Positions 1-9,450 of a stretch of DNA of 64,000 nt are shown in pieces; within the stretch, counting starts at the first letter, position 1, and each line of letters starts with the position of its first letter. Source of the DNA: Mesorhizobium zhangyense. Its GTDB lineage: Bacteria; Pseudomonadota; Alphaproteobacteria; Rhizobiales; Rhizobiaceae. The stretch lies in NCBI RefSeq assembly GCF_011045115.1, contig NZ_JAAKZG010000014.1, forward strand, positions 1-64,000, in the 5' to 3' direction. The notes beneath the pieces are model-generated. The model did not search any database and was not told where the DNA came from. It worked only from the letters and a program-made list of their open reading frames with translations. A program made the translations under genes and the position numbers.

Positions 1-82
1 AACTACAGGACGCAAGGCAGCACGCGTGATCGGCTCGCTCCAGCGCTACGCGACGACCCTCCCCATCAACGGGATGCCACCC

Positions 83-658
83 TCACTTCACCGGAGCGTT
101 CTTGATCAACTCCCTCGCCGCATAGCGCGCCGCACGCTGCCAGGCTTCATCATTATCACCGCGAAAGGTCAGCAGGCGGTTGAACACGATCTGGCGGCTC
201 GGAACGTCATAGACCTCGAAGCGCGTCCACAGCACCAGCGTGCTCATCTTCTCGACCGCGCCAACCGTGACGAACCGTGCCCCGGCGCCCTTGGCGCGGT
301 CCAGCATGTCGTCGAGCTGCAGCTCCTTGCTCGTGCAGCCCGCGTCCGGGCACTGCATCTGAGCCAGCGAGAATTTTCCGCTCTTCGACAGTTCATCGTG
401 CATGATCTCGTCGAAACGCTTCAGCCGCGCCTCGTGTTCGGCATCCTGATTGCGCACCTCGCCGGAAGAATCGACCAGATAAAAATCGCCAAGCGCCATC
501 GAAAGGCGCTCTTCGCTGGCATGAGCATTCGAGGCAATTGCGAAGAAAAGAACGAGCGCGCAAAGCAAGGGCACGCTGGCGGCCAAGGCGAGGACGACCA
601 GCCTTCGGCCGTCCGTCGAAGCTTCGCATCTCGCATTCGATTTGACGCGACTGTTCAT
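83..658 (-). CDS. DUF2380-like exported protein of unknown function
   Basis: Encodes about 191 aa. Residues 18-40 are strongly hydrophobic and are followed by SNAHA-S, so a signal peptide cut near residue 47 or an N-terminal anchor is likely. The start at 658 was chosen because GGGAGG lies 5-6 nt upstream; an earlier in-frame start at 715 has no such site. The mature part carries a QCPDAGC cysteine pair and a later segment with the look of DUF2380/DUF3280 proteins, but that family assignment is from memory. It sits 124 nt downstream of mgdD on the same strand, so it may be the last gene of the methylamine operon. No function is known; a periplasmic role is inference. Confidence 0.6.
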   Translation of the reverse strand: MNSRVKSNARCEASTDGRRLVVLALAASVPLLCALVLFFAIASNAHASEERLSMALGDFYLVDSSGEVRNQDAEHEARLKRFDEIMHDELSKSGKFSLAQMQCPDAGCTSKELQLDDMLDRAKGAGARFVTVGAVEKMSTLVLWTRFEVYDVPSRQIVFNRLLTFRGDNDEAWQRAARYAARELIKNAPVK

Positions 659-782
659 GCCGACCTCCCGGTCTGCCGGGCGATCCGCCCTCAGACCAAT
701 CATCATGATCGGCAAAGCTTAGGAGCAGCCGCCGGCCAACTCAACCGGCGCAGTCTTGTCAATTAGAAGGAGGCGTTTGCGA

Positions 783-1421
783 TCAGTCCACGGCGATGGA
801 GACGGTTTCCACCTCGATGCCATATTCGGCCGCCGAGTCGACCAGCGTATGCCACAGGCTGTCGGCGAAGCTCGAAAACACCAGCACATTGAACACCGGC
901 GAACCGTCCGGAGCATCGGCGTCACGCCAGAGATTGACCGCCGTGTGATCGATGGAGGTGGTCGCGGCCGCCCCAATCGGAAACACGCCGTCATGCAGGT
1001 CGAGCGAATTCACCTTCGCCAGCATCTCGCGCACCCTCGGTCCGGACAGGCGGATCAGGCAGCGCCCGTCGGACTGGTCGGACAGCGAAGCGAAACCCTC
1101 GAAGACACCACGCAAGCCATCGACCGGCTGGATCGTACCGAGGCGCGGCGACAGCGCCATGAACTGGTCGGCACCGGACCAGACCAGCACGCCCTTCTTG
1201 CCCGTCACCGCCTTCGGCCCGGTCGGTGCGGCAACGCCGAAATAGGCTTTGGCGGCCTTGGCGGTCGCGGCCCATTGCCCGCGTCGCGCAAAGACCTGCA
1301 CCAGATCGAAGTCACGGATTTCCGACAGGCGAATGCCGGCCTTGGCAATCGCCGCGCCGTGCCTGCCGGCAATGACGGCCTGCTGCAGCGGCGAGCGGGT
1401 GGTCCAGGTGAAATCAGCCAC
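783..1421 (-). CDS. mgdD: N-methylglutamate dehydrogenase subunit D (sarcosine oxidase gamma-like)
   Basis: Encodes 212 aa resembling the SoxG gamma subunit of heterotetrameric sarcosine oxidase. In NMG-pathway organisms this is the fourth subunit of N-methylglutamate dehydrogenase, which oxidises N-methylglutamate back to glutamate and passes the C1 unit to tetrahydrofolate. The GTG start at 1421 overlaps the end of mgdC by 8 bp and has GGAGGG about 7 nt upstream; upstream in-frame sequence lies inside mgdC and is Ser/Arg-rich shadow. The assignment as mgdD rather than soxG rests on mgs and gmaS genes in the same run. Sarcosine oxidase activity cannot be excluded from sequence alone. Confidence 0.9.
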   Translation of the reverse strand: MADFTWTTRSPLQQAVIAGRHGAAIAKAGIRLSEIRDFDLVQVFARRGQWAATAKAAKAYFGVAAPTGPKAVTGKKGVLVWSGADQFMALSPRLGTIQPVDGLRGVFEGFASLSDQSDGRCLIRLSGPRVREMLAKVNSLDLHDGVFPIGAAATTSIDHTAVNLWRDADAPDGSPVFNVLVFSSFADSLWHTLVDSAAEYGIEVETVSIAVD

Positions 1422-4395
1422 GCTGACGCCCTCCCTCGGGATCGTAGAAGACCGGGTTGCAGATTTCGACGTAATAGTCCTCGCCACGCAGCGGGTCATG
1501 CGCGCGCACGATCTCGCCGATGCGCTCGCGCCCGCGCTCGACGAGGCCGAGGCCGATCCACTGGCCGAGCATCGGCGAGTGGCAGACCGAGGTGACATAA
1601 CCCTGGTCCGTGTCCGGGCCGACTGCCGCGCCCTTCGGAATGATATGCGCGCCGGAGCGCAGCCGCCTTGCCTTGTCGACCGGTTTCAGACCAACAACGA
1701 CCTGACGATCGGGCGCCGTCAGCGCCTCGCGCCCGGCCATGACGCGGCCGACAAAATCCTTCTTCTTCGACATCATCTTGCCGAGGCCGAGATCGTCTGC
1801 CGTCGTCGTGCCATTGAGTTCGGCGCCGGCGATATGGCCCTTTTCGATACGCATGACGCCAAGCGCCTCGGTGCCGTAAGGCACGACGCCGAAGGGCTCG
1901 CCGGCCTTCATCAGGTTGCGCGCCATCGCATCGCCATAGCGGGCCGGGACCGAGATTTCGAAGGCCATCTCGCCCGAGAAGGAGATGCGGAACAGCCGCG
2001 CAAACATGCCGCCGCGCAGGCGCACTTCGCGCACCCCCATGAAGGGAAAGCCTTCGTTGGACAGGTCTTCCGCAGGATCGACAATCTCGCGCAGCAAGTC
2101 GCGGGTCTTCGGCCCGGCGATGGAGAACTGCGCCCACTGGTCGGTGCAAGAGGTGAGCTGCACGTCCAGCTCCGGCCACAGCACCTGCCGGCAGAATTCG
2201 AGATACTGCATCACCGGACCGGCCTTGGCCGTGGTGGTGGTGAGGAAATAATGGTCTTCAGCCAGCCGTGAGGTGGTGCCGTCGTCCATGACGATGCCGT
2301 CCTCGCGCAGCATCAGCCCGTAGCGGGCCTTGCCGACGGCCAGCGAGGCGAAGGCGTTGATGTAGACGCGGTCCAAGAAAGCGCCGGCATCCTTGCCCAT
2401 CACGTCGATCTTGCCGAGCGTCGAGACATCGCAGAAGCCGACGCCGTTGCGGACAGTCAGCACTTCGCGGTTGACCGAGGTCAGCCAGTCGTTTTCGCCG
2501 GCAATCGGATACCATTGCGCGCGCTTCCACAGGCCGGTGTCGACGAACACCGCACCGCGCTCAGCCGCCCAGTGATGCGACGGCGTCAGCCTGACCGAAT
2601 GGAAATTCTCGTCGCGATGATGGCCGGCAAAGGCACCGATCGCCACCGGAACATGCGGCGGGCGGTAGATGGTGGTGCCGGTCTGCGGGATCGAGCGCCG
2701 CGTCAGCTCCGACATGATCGCCAGGCCGGTGACATTTGAGTTCTTGCCCTGGTCGGTCGCCATGCCGAGCGTGGTGTAGCGCTTCAGATGCTCGACGGAT
2801 TCGAAACCCTCGCGCTGCGCAAGTGCGATGTCGGAGGCAGTCACGTCATGCTGGAAGTCGACAAAACCTTTTTTCCGACCCTCGACATGCCAGAGCGGCG
2901 AGATGGAAATGGCTTCGTCGCTCGCGGCTGGCGCTTTGCCGGCTCTACCCTTGAAGCCAAGGTCCGATGCAGCCGCCAGCCCTGCCTCATGGCCAGTGCG
3001 CAGGCAGGCGCTCAGCGAAAAGTCGCCATTGGCGGCACCTGCCGAAAGCATTCCTGCCGGGGCACCCTCCGGCACGAAGGCTGCGATATCCTCGCGCCAT
3101 TTCGGCCGGCCACGATGATGCGACGACAGGCCGACGGACGGGTTCCAGCCGCCCGACATGGCAAGCACATCGGCGGCAATTTGTGCACTGCCGCCATTGG
3201 CCAGTGCGATCTCGACGCCGCTGACACCCGTCTTGCCACCCTTAACATCAACCACGACGCCATTGTGCACAGCAAAGCCGCCGCTTTGCGCCAGCGCGCG
3301 ATGATGCTGCGACAAATCTTTGCGGGAATCGATAACGGCGGCGATTTCGATGCCGGCGCGATGCGCGGCCTCGACGGTCTTCCAGCCGTCGTCATTGTTG
3401 GTGAACAGCGCCAGCCGCTTGCCCGGTGCCGCCGCGAAACGCTCGACATAGGTCCGCACGGCGGAAGCCATCATAACGCCCGGTCGGTCGTTGCCGGAAA
3501 AGACGATCGGCCGCTCGATCGCGCCCGCAGCCACCACGCAACGCTTGGCGACGATGCGCCACAGACGCTGGCGCGGCTGGTGAACCGGCGGAACCGGCAG
3601 ATGGTCATTGACGCGCTCCAGCGCACCATAGGTGCCGCCGTCGTAGACGCCGAACACCGCGGTTCGCGTCATGATGCGGACATTCGGCAGCGCTTCCAGC
3701 TCAGCCAGCGCGCCGGCAAGCCATTCGCCCGCCGGCATGCCGTCGATCTCGCCACCGTCGCTATTCAGCCGTCCACCGGCCAGACGATCTTCCTCGGCGA
3801 GGATCACGCGCGCGCCAGTGCGGCCGGCGGCAAGGGCGGCAGCCAGTCCGGCCGGACCGGAACCGACGACCAGCACATCGCAATGCGCCCAGGCTTTTTC
3901 GTAATGGTCGGGATCTGCAATCCCGCTCGTACGGCCAAGGCCCGCGGCGCGGCGGATGGCGGGCTCGTAGAGCTTTTCCCAGAACTTCGCCGGCCACATG
4001 AAAGTCTTGTAGTAGAAGCCGGCAACGAAGATCGGCGACAGCAGCGAATTCACCGACATCACGTCGAAGCCGAGCGAGGGCCAGCGGTTCTGGCTCAACG
4101 CGTCGAGCCCGTCATAAAGCTCGGCGGTGGTCGCTTTGGTGTTGGCTTCGCGCCGCGCGCCGCTGCGCAGTTCGACCAGCGCATTAGGCTCTTCCGGACC
4201 AGCGGTGAGAATGCCGCGCGGCCGATGATATTTGAACGAGCGGCCAACCAGCGTGACGCCATTGGCGACCAGCGCCGAGGCCAGCGTGTCACCGGCATAG
4301 CCGATCATCGCCTTGCCGTCGAAGGTGAAGGAAAGCGGCGCGTTGCGGTCGATCAGTCCGCCCTTGGCGAGACGGTTGGATTGCGCGGAAGCCAT
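1414..4395 (-). CDS. mgdC: N-methylglutamate dehydrogenase subunit C (sarcosine oxidase alpha-like)
   Basis: Encodes 993 aa, the normal length for SoxA/MgdC alpha subunits. The order is an N-terminal ferredoxin-like region (about 20-110), a pyridine-nucleotide/FAD fold with VVGSGPAG at 176-183, a second dinucleotide-binding region, and a C-terminal GcvT-type tetrahydrofolate-binding domain from about residue 600. In the complex it accepts the methylene group on THF after amine oxidation by the beta subunit. Its ATG overlaps the mgdB stop (TAATG) and its 3' end overlaps mgdD, indicating translational coupling. The neighbouring mgs-gmaS genes favour N-methylglutamate as substrate over sarcosine. 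Confidence 0.93.
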   Translation of the reverse strand: MASAQSNRLAKGGLIDRNAPLSFTFDGKAMIGYAGDTLASALVANGVTLVGRSFKYHRPRGILTAGPEEPNALVELRSGARREANTKATTAELYDGLDALSQNRWPSLGFDVMSVNSLLSPIFVAGFYYKTFMWPAKFWEKLYEPAIRRAAGLGRTSGIADPDHYEKAWAHCDVLVVGSGPAGLAAALAAGRTGARVILAEEDRLAGGRLNSDGGEIDGMPAGEWLAGALAELEALPNVRIMTRTAVFGVYDGGTYGALERVNDHLPVPPVHQPRQRLWRIVAKRCVVAAGAIERPIVFSGNDRPGVMMASAVRTYVERFAAAPGKRLALFTNNDDGWKTVEAAHRAGIEIAAVIDSRKDLSQHHRALAQSGGFAVHNGVVVDVKGGKTGVSGVEIALANGGSAQIAADVLAMSGGWNPSVGLSSHHRGRPKWREDIAAFVPEGAPAGMLSAGAANGDFSLSACLRTGHEAGLAAASDLGFKGRAGKAPAASDEAISISPLWHVEGRKKGFVDFQHDVTASDIALAQREGFESVEHLKRYTTLGMATDQGKNSNVTGLAIMSELTRRSIPQTGTTIYRPPHVPVAIGAFAGHHRDENFHSVRLTPSHHWAAERGAVFVDTGLWKRAQWYPIAGENDWLTSVNREVLTVRNGVGFCDVSTLGKIDVMGKDAGAFLDRVYINAFASLAVGKARYGLMLREDGIVMDDGTTSRLAEDHYFLTTTTAKAGPVMQYLEFCRQVLWPELDVQLTSCTDQWAQFSIAGPKTRDLLREIVDPAEDLSNEGFPFMGVREVRLRGGMFARLFRISFSGEMAFEISVPARYGDAMARNLMKAGEPFGVVPYGTEALGVMRIEKGHIAGAELNGTTTADDLGLGKMMSKKKDFVGRVMAGREALTAPDRQVVVGLKPVDKARRLRSGAHIIPKGAAVGPDTDQGYVTSVCHSPMLGQWIGLGLVERGRERIGEIVRAHDPLRGEDYYVEICNPVFYDPEGGRQRG

Positions 4396-4700
4396 TACTT
4401 CGCCCCCGCCTTGGCTGCACCCGCGCCCGGCGCGGCGCGCACCGATTTGATGTCATGGGTCAGCGTGTTGCGCTCGATGACCAGCCAGGAGCGGCAGCCG
4501 CCGCCGTGATACCAGTATTCGCTCATCTCGCCGGCAAAATTGTCGCGCAGATAGACATAGTCGTAGAAGGCCTCGGCTTCGCCGGGCGCACCCGCGCCGC
4601 CGTCGATGGCGACCATCGCCGGGCGCTTCGGCTTGGCGTCACCGAGATAGGTGAATTCGCCGTTCTCGCGTTCGCCACAAAATGGGCATGCAATGCGCAT
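4395..4700 (-). CDS. mgdB: N-methylglutamate dehydrogenase subunit B (sarcosine oxidase delta-like)
   Basis: Encodes 101 aa. It begins MRIACPFCGER, the SoxD-type zinc-finger start with Cys5 and Cys8, and has further Cys/His residues in a YHGGGC segment. SoxD-like delta subunits are small zinc-binding structural subunits of the heterotetramer. The start at 4700 was chosen over an in-frame start at 4739 because the conserved CPFC start follows it directly and the longer form would run into mgdA. It lies 13 nt after mgdA and its TAA overlaps the mgdC ATG by one base. Confidence 0.9.
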   Translation of the reverse strand: MRIACPFCGERENGEFTYLGDAKPKRPAMVAIDGGAGAPGEAEAFYDYVYLRDNFAGEMSEYWYHGGGCRSWLVIERNTLTHDIKSVRAAPGAGAAKAGAK

Positions 4701-4713
4701 TCCTGATCCGCCT

Positions 4714-5967
4714 TCAGTGCAAATTCGGTTGGGCGCCAACGCCCTTTTCGTCGATCATCGCGCCCCGCTGGAAGCGGTCGAGCCGGAAGCGCTTTGCTTC
4801 CTCGTGCGGCGTGTCGGTGGCGATCAGATGGGCGAAGACGAGGCCCGAGCCCGGCGTCGCCTTGAAGCCGCCATAGCACCAGCCGGCATTGAGATAGAGC
4901 CCGTCGATGGGCGTTCTGTCGATGATCGGCGTTCCGTCCATCGACATGTCCATGATGCCGCCCCACTGGCGCAGCAGGCGCACGCGGCCGATCATCGGCA
5001 TCAGCGCCATGCCGCCTTCGCAGACGTCCTCCATCACCGGCATGTTGCCGCGCTGGGCGTAGGAATTGTAGCCGTCGATGTCGCCGCCGAAGACCAGACC
5101 GCCCTTGTCCGATTGGCTGACATAGAAGTGGCCGGCACCGAATGTGAGGACACCGGGAATGAGCGGCTTGATCGCTTCGGAGACGAAGGCCTGCAGCACA
5201 TGGCTTTCGATCGGCAGCCGCATGCCGGCCATCGCCGCGACGCGGGACGAATTGCCCGCCACCGCCATGCCGACCTTGCCGGCACCGATCGCGCCGCGCG
5301 AAGTCTCGACGCCGGTCACCTTGCCGTTCTGGTCGCGGGTGAAGCCGGTGACCTCGCAGTTCTGGATGATGTCGACGCCGAGCCGGTCGCCGGCATGGGC
5401 ATAGCCCCACACCACCGCGTCATGGCGCGCCGTGCCGGCGCGGCGTTGCAGCAGCCCGCCCTGGATGGGGAAGCGCGCATTGTCGAAATTCAGGAACGGC
5501 ATCATCTTGCGGACCTGCGCCTGGTCGAGCAATTCGGCATCGATGCCGTTAATGCGCATGACATTGCCGCGCCGTGCATAGGCGTCGCGCTGCGCATCGG
5601 AGTGGTAGAGATTGACGATGCCGCGCTGGCTCATCATCGTGTTGTAGTTGAGGTCCTGCTCCATCCGCTCCCAGAGCTTCATCGAAAGCTCATAGAAGCC
5701 GGTATTGCCGGGCAGCATGTAGTTGGAGCGCACGATAGTGGTGTTGCGGCCGGCATTGCCGGAGCCGATCCAGCCCTTCTCCAGCACCGCGACATTGCGG
5801 ATGCCGTATTTGTGGGCAAGGAAATAGGCCGTCGCCAGCCCATGCCCGCCACCGCCTATGATGACCACATCGTAGTGGCTTTTCGGCTGGGCATCGCGCC
5901 AGGTACGGGGCCAGTTCTTGTGTCCTGAAAGGGCTGCCCGCGCGAGAGAGAAGATCGAATATTTCAT
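4714..5967 (-). CDS. mgdA: N-methylglutamate dehydrogenase subunit A (sarcosine oxidase beta-like)
   Basis: Encodes 417 aa of the D-amino-acid-oxidase/SoxB fold. The Rossmann motif VVIIGGGGHG lies at 34-43, followed by LEKG and a NTTIVRSNY segment typical of SoxB subunits, in which FMN is covalently held. This subunit performs the oxidation of the N-methyl amino acid, here inferred to be N-methylglutamate. The ATG at 5967 is preceded by GGAAA; a TTG one codon earlier is less likely. It is 36 nt downstream of gmaS and 13 nt upstream of mgdB in the same run. Confidence 0.92.
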   Translation of the reverse strand: MKYSIFSLARAALSGHKNWPRTWRDAQPKSHYDVVIIGGGGHGLATAYFLAHKYGIRNVAVLEKGWIGSGNAGRNTTIVRSNYMLPGNTGFYELSMKLWERMEQDLNYNTMMSQRGIVNLYHSDAQRDAYARRGNVMRINGIDAELLDQAQVRKMMPFLNFDNARFPIQGGLLQRRAGTARHDAVVWGYAHAGDRLGVDIIQNCEVTGFTRDQNGKVTGVETSRGAIGAGKVGMAVAGNSSRVAAMAGMRLPIESHVLQAFVSEAIKPLIPGVLTFGAGHFYVSQSDKGGLVFGGDIDGYNSYAQRGNMPVMEDVCEGGMALMPMIGRVRLLRQWGGIMDMSMDGTPIIDRTPIDGLYLNAGWCYGGFKATPGSGLVFAHLIATDTPHEEAKRFRLDRFQRGAMIDEKGVGAQPNLH

Positions 5968-6003
5968 CAAGGGTTTCCGCCGCGCAGGCCTGCTATTTCC
6001 GAA

Positions 6004-7347
6004 TTACACGTCGAGAGTGTTTTCGCGTTCCCACTGCGTGAAGTGGGAGGCGTAGGCATTCCATTCCTGATGCTTGAGCTTCAGGAAAGCACTGGAGAAT
6101 TCCTCGCCCATCGCCGCTTTCAGCCCGCTGTCCTTGTCGTATTCGCGCAGGGCGTCGAGCAGGTTCAGCGGCAGCTTCGGACCGTTGGTGACGGTGTGGC
6201 CGTCCTTGTACATGTCGATATCGCTGCGCTCGCCCGGATCGGCTTTCGTACGAATGCCATCAAGACCGGCGGCGATGATGACAGCCTGCATCAGATAGGG
6301 ATTTGCCGCACCGTCCGGCAGGCGAAGCTCGAAGCGGCCGGGGCCGGGAACGCGCACCATGTGGGTGCGGTTGTTGCCGGTCCAGGTCACAGTGTTGGGT
6401 GCCCAGGTCGCGCCCGAAACCGTGCGCGGCGCATTGATGCGCTTGTAGGAATTGACCGTCGGATTGGTAATCGCGGCAAGCGCGGAAGCATGCTTCATGA
6501 TGCCGCCGAGGAAGTGCCTGCCCTTGGCCGAGAGGCCGAGCTCGGCATTCTTGTCGGCGAAGGCGTTGCTCTTGCCGTCGAGGTCCCACACCGAGATATG
6601 GGCATGGCAGCCATTGCCGGTCAGGCCCTGGAACGGCTTGGGCATGAAGGTGGCTCGCAGGCCATGCTTCTCGGCAATCGACTTGGTCATGAACTTGAAG
6701 AAAGAGTGCTTGTCGGCGGTGTTGAGCACATCGTCGAAGGCCCAGTTCATCTCGAACTGGCCGTTCGCATCCTCATGATCGTTCTGGTAGGGCTGCCAGC
6801 CGAGTTCCAGCATGGCGTCGCAAATCTCGGCGATGACGTCGTAGCGGCGCATCACCGCCTGCTGGTCGTAGCAGGATTTCGTCGCCGTATCGTATTCGTC
6901 GGAAATCTTGTCGCCGCCCGGCGTGGTCAGGAAGAATTCGGGCTCGACGCCGGTCTTGACGCGCATGCCCTCTTCCGCAGCCTCCGCCACCAGTCGCTTC
7001 AGCGTGTTGCGCGGCGCCTGGGCGACGCTCTTGCCTTCCATGACGCAGTCGGAGGCAAGCCACGCCACATCCCGCTTCCACGGCAGCTGGATGACCGAAG
7101 ACGGGTCCGGCACGGCCAGCATGTCGGGATGCGCCGGCGTCAGGTCGAGCCAGGTGGCAAAGCCGGCAAAGCCCGCACCTTCCTTCTGCATGTCCGAGAT
7201 CGCCTGCGCCGGAACCAGCTTGGCGCGTTGGCCGCCAAACAGGTCCGTGTAGGAAATCATGAAATATTTGACGTTATTCGCCTTTGCGAATTCTGCGAGA
7301 TCGTTTGCCACAGCAGTTCCCCGTTTGCTTTCGAATGCCGTTCCCAT
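6004..7347 (-). CDS. gmaS: gamma-glutamylmethylamide synthetase (glutamine synthetase type III-like)
   Basis: Encodes 447 aa of the glutamine synthetase superfamily. It has EPEFFL near 137, NDHEDANGQFEMNW near 193, GNGCHAHIS near 249 and a late SGATWAPNT/GRFELRLPDG region, which are the GS ATP- and metal-binding segments. In the NMG pathway GmaS joins glutamate and methylamine with ATP to give gamma-glutamylmethylamide, the substrate of the MgsABC synthase. It lies between mgsC and mgdA, exactly as in known NMG operons, which separates it from a housekeeping glutamine synthetase or the related rhizobial GlnT. GAGAGGA precedes the ATG at a usable distance. Confidence 0.93.
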   Translation of the reverse strand: MGTAFESKRGTAVANDLAEFAKANNVKYFMISYTDLFGGQRAKLVPAQAISDMQKEGAGFAGFATWLDLTPAHPDMLAVPDPSSVIQLPWKRDVAWLASDCVMEGKSVAQAPRNTLKRLVAEAAEEGMRVKTGVEPEFFLTTPGGDKISDEYDTATKSCYDQQAVMRRYDVIAEICDAMLELGWQPYQNDHEDANGQFEMNWAFDDVLNTADKHSFFKFMTKSIAEKHGLRATFMPKPFQGLTGNGCHAHISVWDLDGKSNAFADKNAELGLSAKGRHFLGGIMKHASALAAITNPTVNSYKRINAPRTVSGATWAPNTVTWTGNNRTHMVRVPGPGRFELRLPDGAANPYLMQAVIIAAGLDGIRTKADPGERSDIDMYKDGHTVTNGPKLPLNLLDALREYDKDSGLKAAMGEEFSSAFLKLKHQEWNAYASHFTQWERENTLDV

Positions 7348-7376
7348 GGCATGTTCCTCTCAGTTTTTTTATTTGA

Positions 7377-8705
7377 TCAGAAACCGTTCTTTCCCGGTAT
7401 CCAGCTGGTTCCCGCCAGCGGCACCTGTGCCATTGCAGCGGCTTCGATTGTCAGTGCGCAGAGGTCCTCCGGCTCGAGATTGTGGAGATGATTTTTGCCG
7501 CAGGCGCGCGCGATGGTCTGTGCCTCAAGCGTCATCACTTTAAGATAATTCGCCAATCGCCTTCCCGCGGCAACCGGGTCGACACGTTTCATCAGTTCCG
7601 GATCCTGCGTGGTAATGCCTGCCGGGTCTTTTCCCTCATGCCAGTCGTCATAGGCACCAGCGGTCGTGCCGAGCGCCTGGTATTCGGCCTCCCAGCGCGG
7701 GTCGTTGTCACCGAGCGCGACAAGGGCGGCGGTCCCGATCGACACCGCATCGGCACCCAGCGCCATCGCCTTGGCGACATCGGCACCGTTGCGGATGCCA
7801 CCGGAGACGATGAGCTGGACCTTGCGGTGCATGCCGAGATCCTGCAACGCCTGAACGGCGGGCCGGATGCAGGCGAGCGTCGGCTGGCCGACATTCTCGA
7901 TGAACACTTCCTGCGTGGCGGCAGTGCCGCCCTGCATGCCGTCGAGCACCACCACATCGGCACCCGCTTTCACCGCAAGGGCCGTGTCGTAATAGGGGCG
8001 CGCACCGCCGACCTTCACATAGATCGGCTTTTCCCAGTCGGTGATTTCGCGGATTTCGAGGATCTTGATTTCGAGATCGTCCGGGCCGGTCCAGTCGGGA
8101 TGACGGCAGGCCGAACGCTGATCGATGCCCTTGGGCAGCGTGCGCATTTCGGCGACGCGGTCGGAAATCTTCTGGCCAAGCAGCATGCCGCCGCCGCCGG
8201 GCTTTGCGCCCTGCCCGACCACGATCTCGATCGCGTCGGCGCGGCGCAGGTCGCGCGGGTTCATGCCGTAGCGCGACGGCAGATACTGGTAGACCAGCGT
8301 CTGCGAATGGCCGCGCTCTTCCTCGGTCATGCCGCCGTCGCCGGTGGTGGTTGAAGTGCCTGAAAGCGAGGCACCGCGGCCGAGCGCTTCCTTGGCCGGA
8401 CCCGATAGCGAGCCGAAGCTCATGCCGGCTATGGTGATCGGGATTTTCAGTTCGATCGGCTTCTTGGCATGGCGCGCGCCGAGCACGACGCTGGTCTCGC
8501 ACTTTTCGCGATAACCTTCGAGCGGGTAGCGCGAGATCGACGCGCCGAGAAACAGCAGGTCGTCGAAATGCGGAAGCTTGCGCTTCGCGCCGGCGCCGCG
8601 AATGTCATAGATGCCGGTGGCTGCGGCGCGGCGGATTTCCGACAGCGTATATTCGTCGAATGTCGCGGAGTATCGGGGCTTTGTCGGCGGGTTCTGATAG
8701 GTCAT
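7377..8705 (-). CDS. mgsC: N-methylglutamate synthase subunit C, FMN glutamate synthase-like
   Basis: Encodes 442 aa matching the FMN-binding synthase domain of glutamate synthase (GlxD/MgsC type). Visible landmarks are GMSFGSLSGPAKEALG near 114-128, GQGAKPGGGGMLLGQK near 174, VVLDGMQGGTAA near 262 and SGGIRNGADVAKAMALGADAV near 316. In the MgsABC complex it transfers the methylamine moiety onto 2-oxoglutarate to make N-methylglutamate. It follows mgsB by 12 nt and precedes gmaS by 29 nt. The orthologous glxD reading used in older rhizobial annotation describes the same family. Confidence 0.93.
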   Translation of the reverse strand: MTYQNPPTKPRYSATFDEYTLSEIRRAAATGIYDIRGAGAKRKLPHFDDLLFLGASISRYPLEGYREKCETSVVLGARHAKKPIELKIPITIAGMSFGSLSGPAKEALGRGASLSGTSTTTGDGGMTEEERGHSQTLVYQYLPSRYGMNPRDLRRADAIEIVVGQGAKPGGGGMLLGQKISDRVAEMRTLPKGIDQRSACRHPDWTGPDDLEIKILEIREITDWEKPIYVKVGGARPYYDTALAVKAGADVVVLDGMQGGTAATQEVFIENVGQPTLACIRPAVQALQDLGMHRKVQLIVSGGIRNGADVAKAMALGADAVSIGTAALVALGDNDPRWEAEYQALGTTAGAYDDWHEGKDPAGITTQDPELMKRVDPVAAGRRLANYLKVMTLEAQTIARACGKNHLHNLEPEDLCALTIEAAAMAQVPLAGTSWIPGKNGF

Positions 8706-8717
8706 TCTGATCTTGCC

Positions 8718-9404
8718 TCAATACGCGTCGGCATTGTCGATGTTGAAATTGTAGAGCGTCCGGGCCGAGCCGTAGCGCGTGAACTCCTCGGGCTTGACGT
8801 CCTTGACGCCGGCGCGGTCGAGCAAATCCCTAAGCTTGGCGATATGCTCGGGCCGCATCTCCTTCTTGATGCAGTCGGCACCCAGGCTCTTGACGTTACC
8901 GCGCACGAAAAGCTTCGCCTCGTAGATGGAATCGCCCAGCGCATCGCCGGCATCGCCCAGCACCACGAGATGGCCCGACTGCGCCATGAAGGCGGACATA
9001 TGGCCGATATTGCCGTGGACGACGATGTCGATGCCCTTCATCGAGATGCCGCAGCGCGACGAGGCGTTGCCCTCGATCACCAGCAGCCCGCCCTTGCCGG
9101 TGGCGCCGGCATACTGGCTGGCGTCGCCCTTCACGACAATCGAGCCCGACATCATGTTCTCGCCGACGCCGGGGCCGGCCGAGCCGTGCACCGTGATAGT
9201 GGCTTCGCTGTTCATGCCGCCGCAATAGTAGCCGACGCTGCCGCGCACATCGACGCTGATCGGCGCATCGACACCCGCCGCGACCGCGTGGCTGCCCTTG
9301 GGATTGAGCACTTCCCAGGCCGTCTCGTTGGAGCCGTTCTGGACGTTGTGAAGCGCCTGGTTGAGTTCACGCAGCGTTGACTTTGCAAGGTCGAAGACCT
9401 GCAT
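8718..9404 (-). CDS. mgsB: N-methylglutamate synthase subunit B, GXGXG-domain protein
   Basis: Encodes 228 aa made largely of the GXGXG right-handed beta-helix found at the C-terminus of glutamate synthase (GlxC/MgsB type). Repeated Gly-rich turns such as GSAGPGVGENMMSG, YAGATGKGG, GNIGHMSAF and LGDAGDALG span about residues 60-165. The start at 9404 is an ATG with AAGGAG upstream; the longer upstream reading is out-of-frame shadow of mgsA. It works with MgsA (amidotransferase) and MgsC (FMN synthase) and lies between them. Confidence 0.92.
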   Translation of the reverse strand: MQVFDLAKSTLRELNQALHNVQNGSNETAWEVLNPKGSHAVAAGVDAPISVDVRGSVGYYCGGMNSEATITVHGSAGPGVGENMMSGSIVVKGDASQYAGATGKGGLLVIEGNASSRCGISMKGIDIVVHGNIGHMSAFMAQSGHLVVLGDAGDALGDSIYEAKLFVRGNVKSLGADCIKKEMRPEHIAKLRDLLDRAGVKDVKPEEFTRYGSARTLYNFNIDNADAY

Positions 9405-9450
9405 GCCGGAGCTCCTTTCCGCTACATTGACGACATCGTGTTTCACGGTT

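Noticed and set aside
729-752. GCCGG/CCGGC hairpin after mgdD as an operon terminator
   Set aside because: Short stem without a T tract on the minus strand, and the next gene on that strand begins soon after.
26-766. Plus-strand frame opposite the first gene
   Set aside because: Arg/Ala/His-rich shadow composition; the minus frame has a signal peptide and a good ribosome-binding site.
2788-4509. A 573-codon plus-strand frame opposite mgdC
   Set aside because: It mirrors the GC-biased third positions of mgdC, has no recognisable domain and no ribosome-binding site; mgdC is a clear family member.
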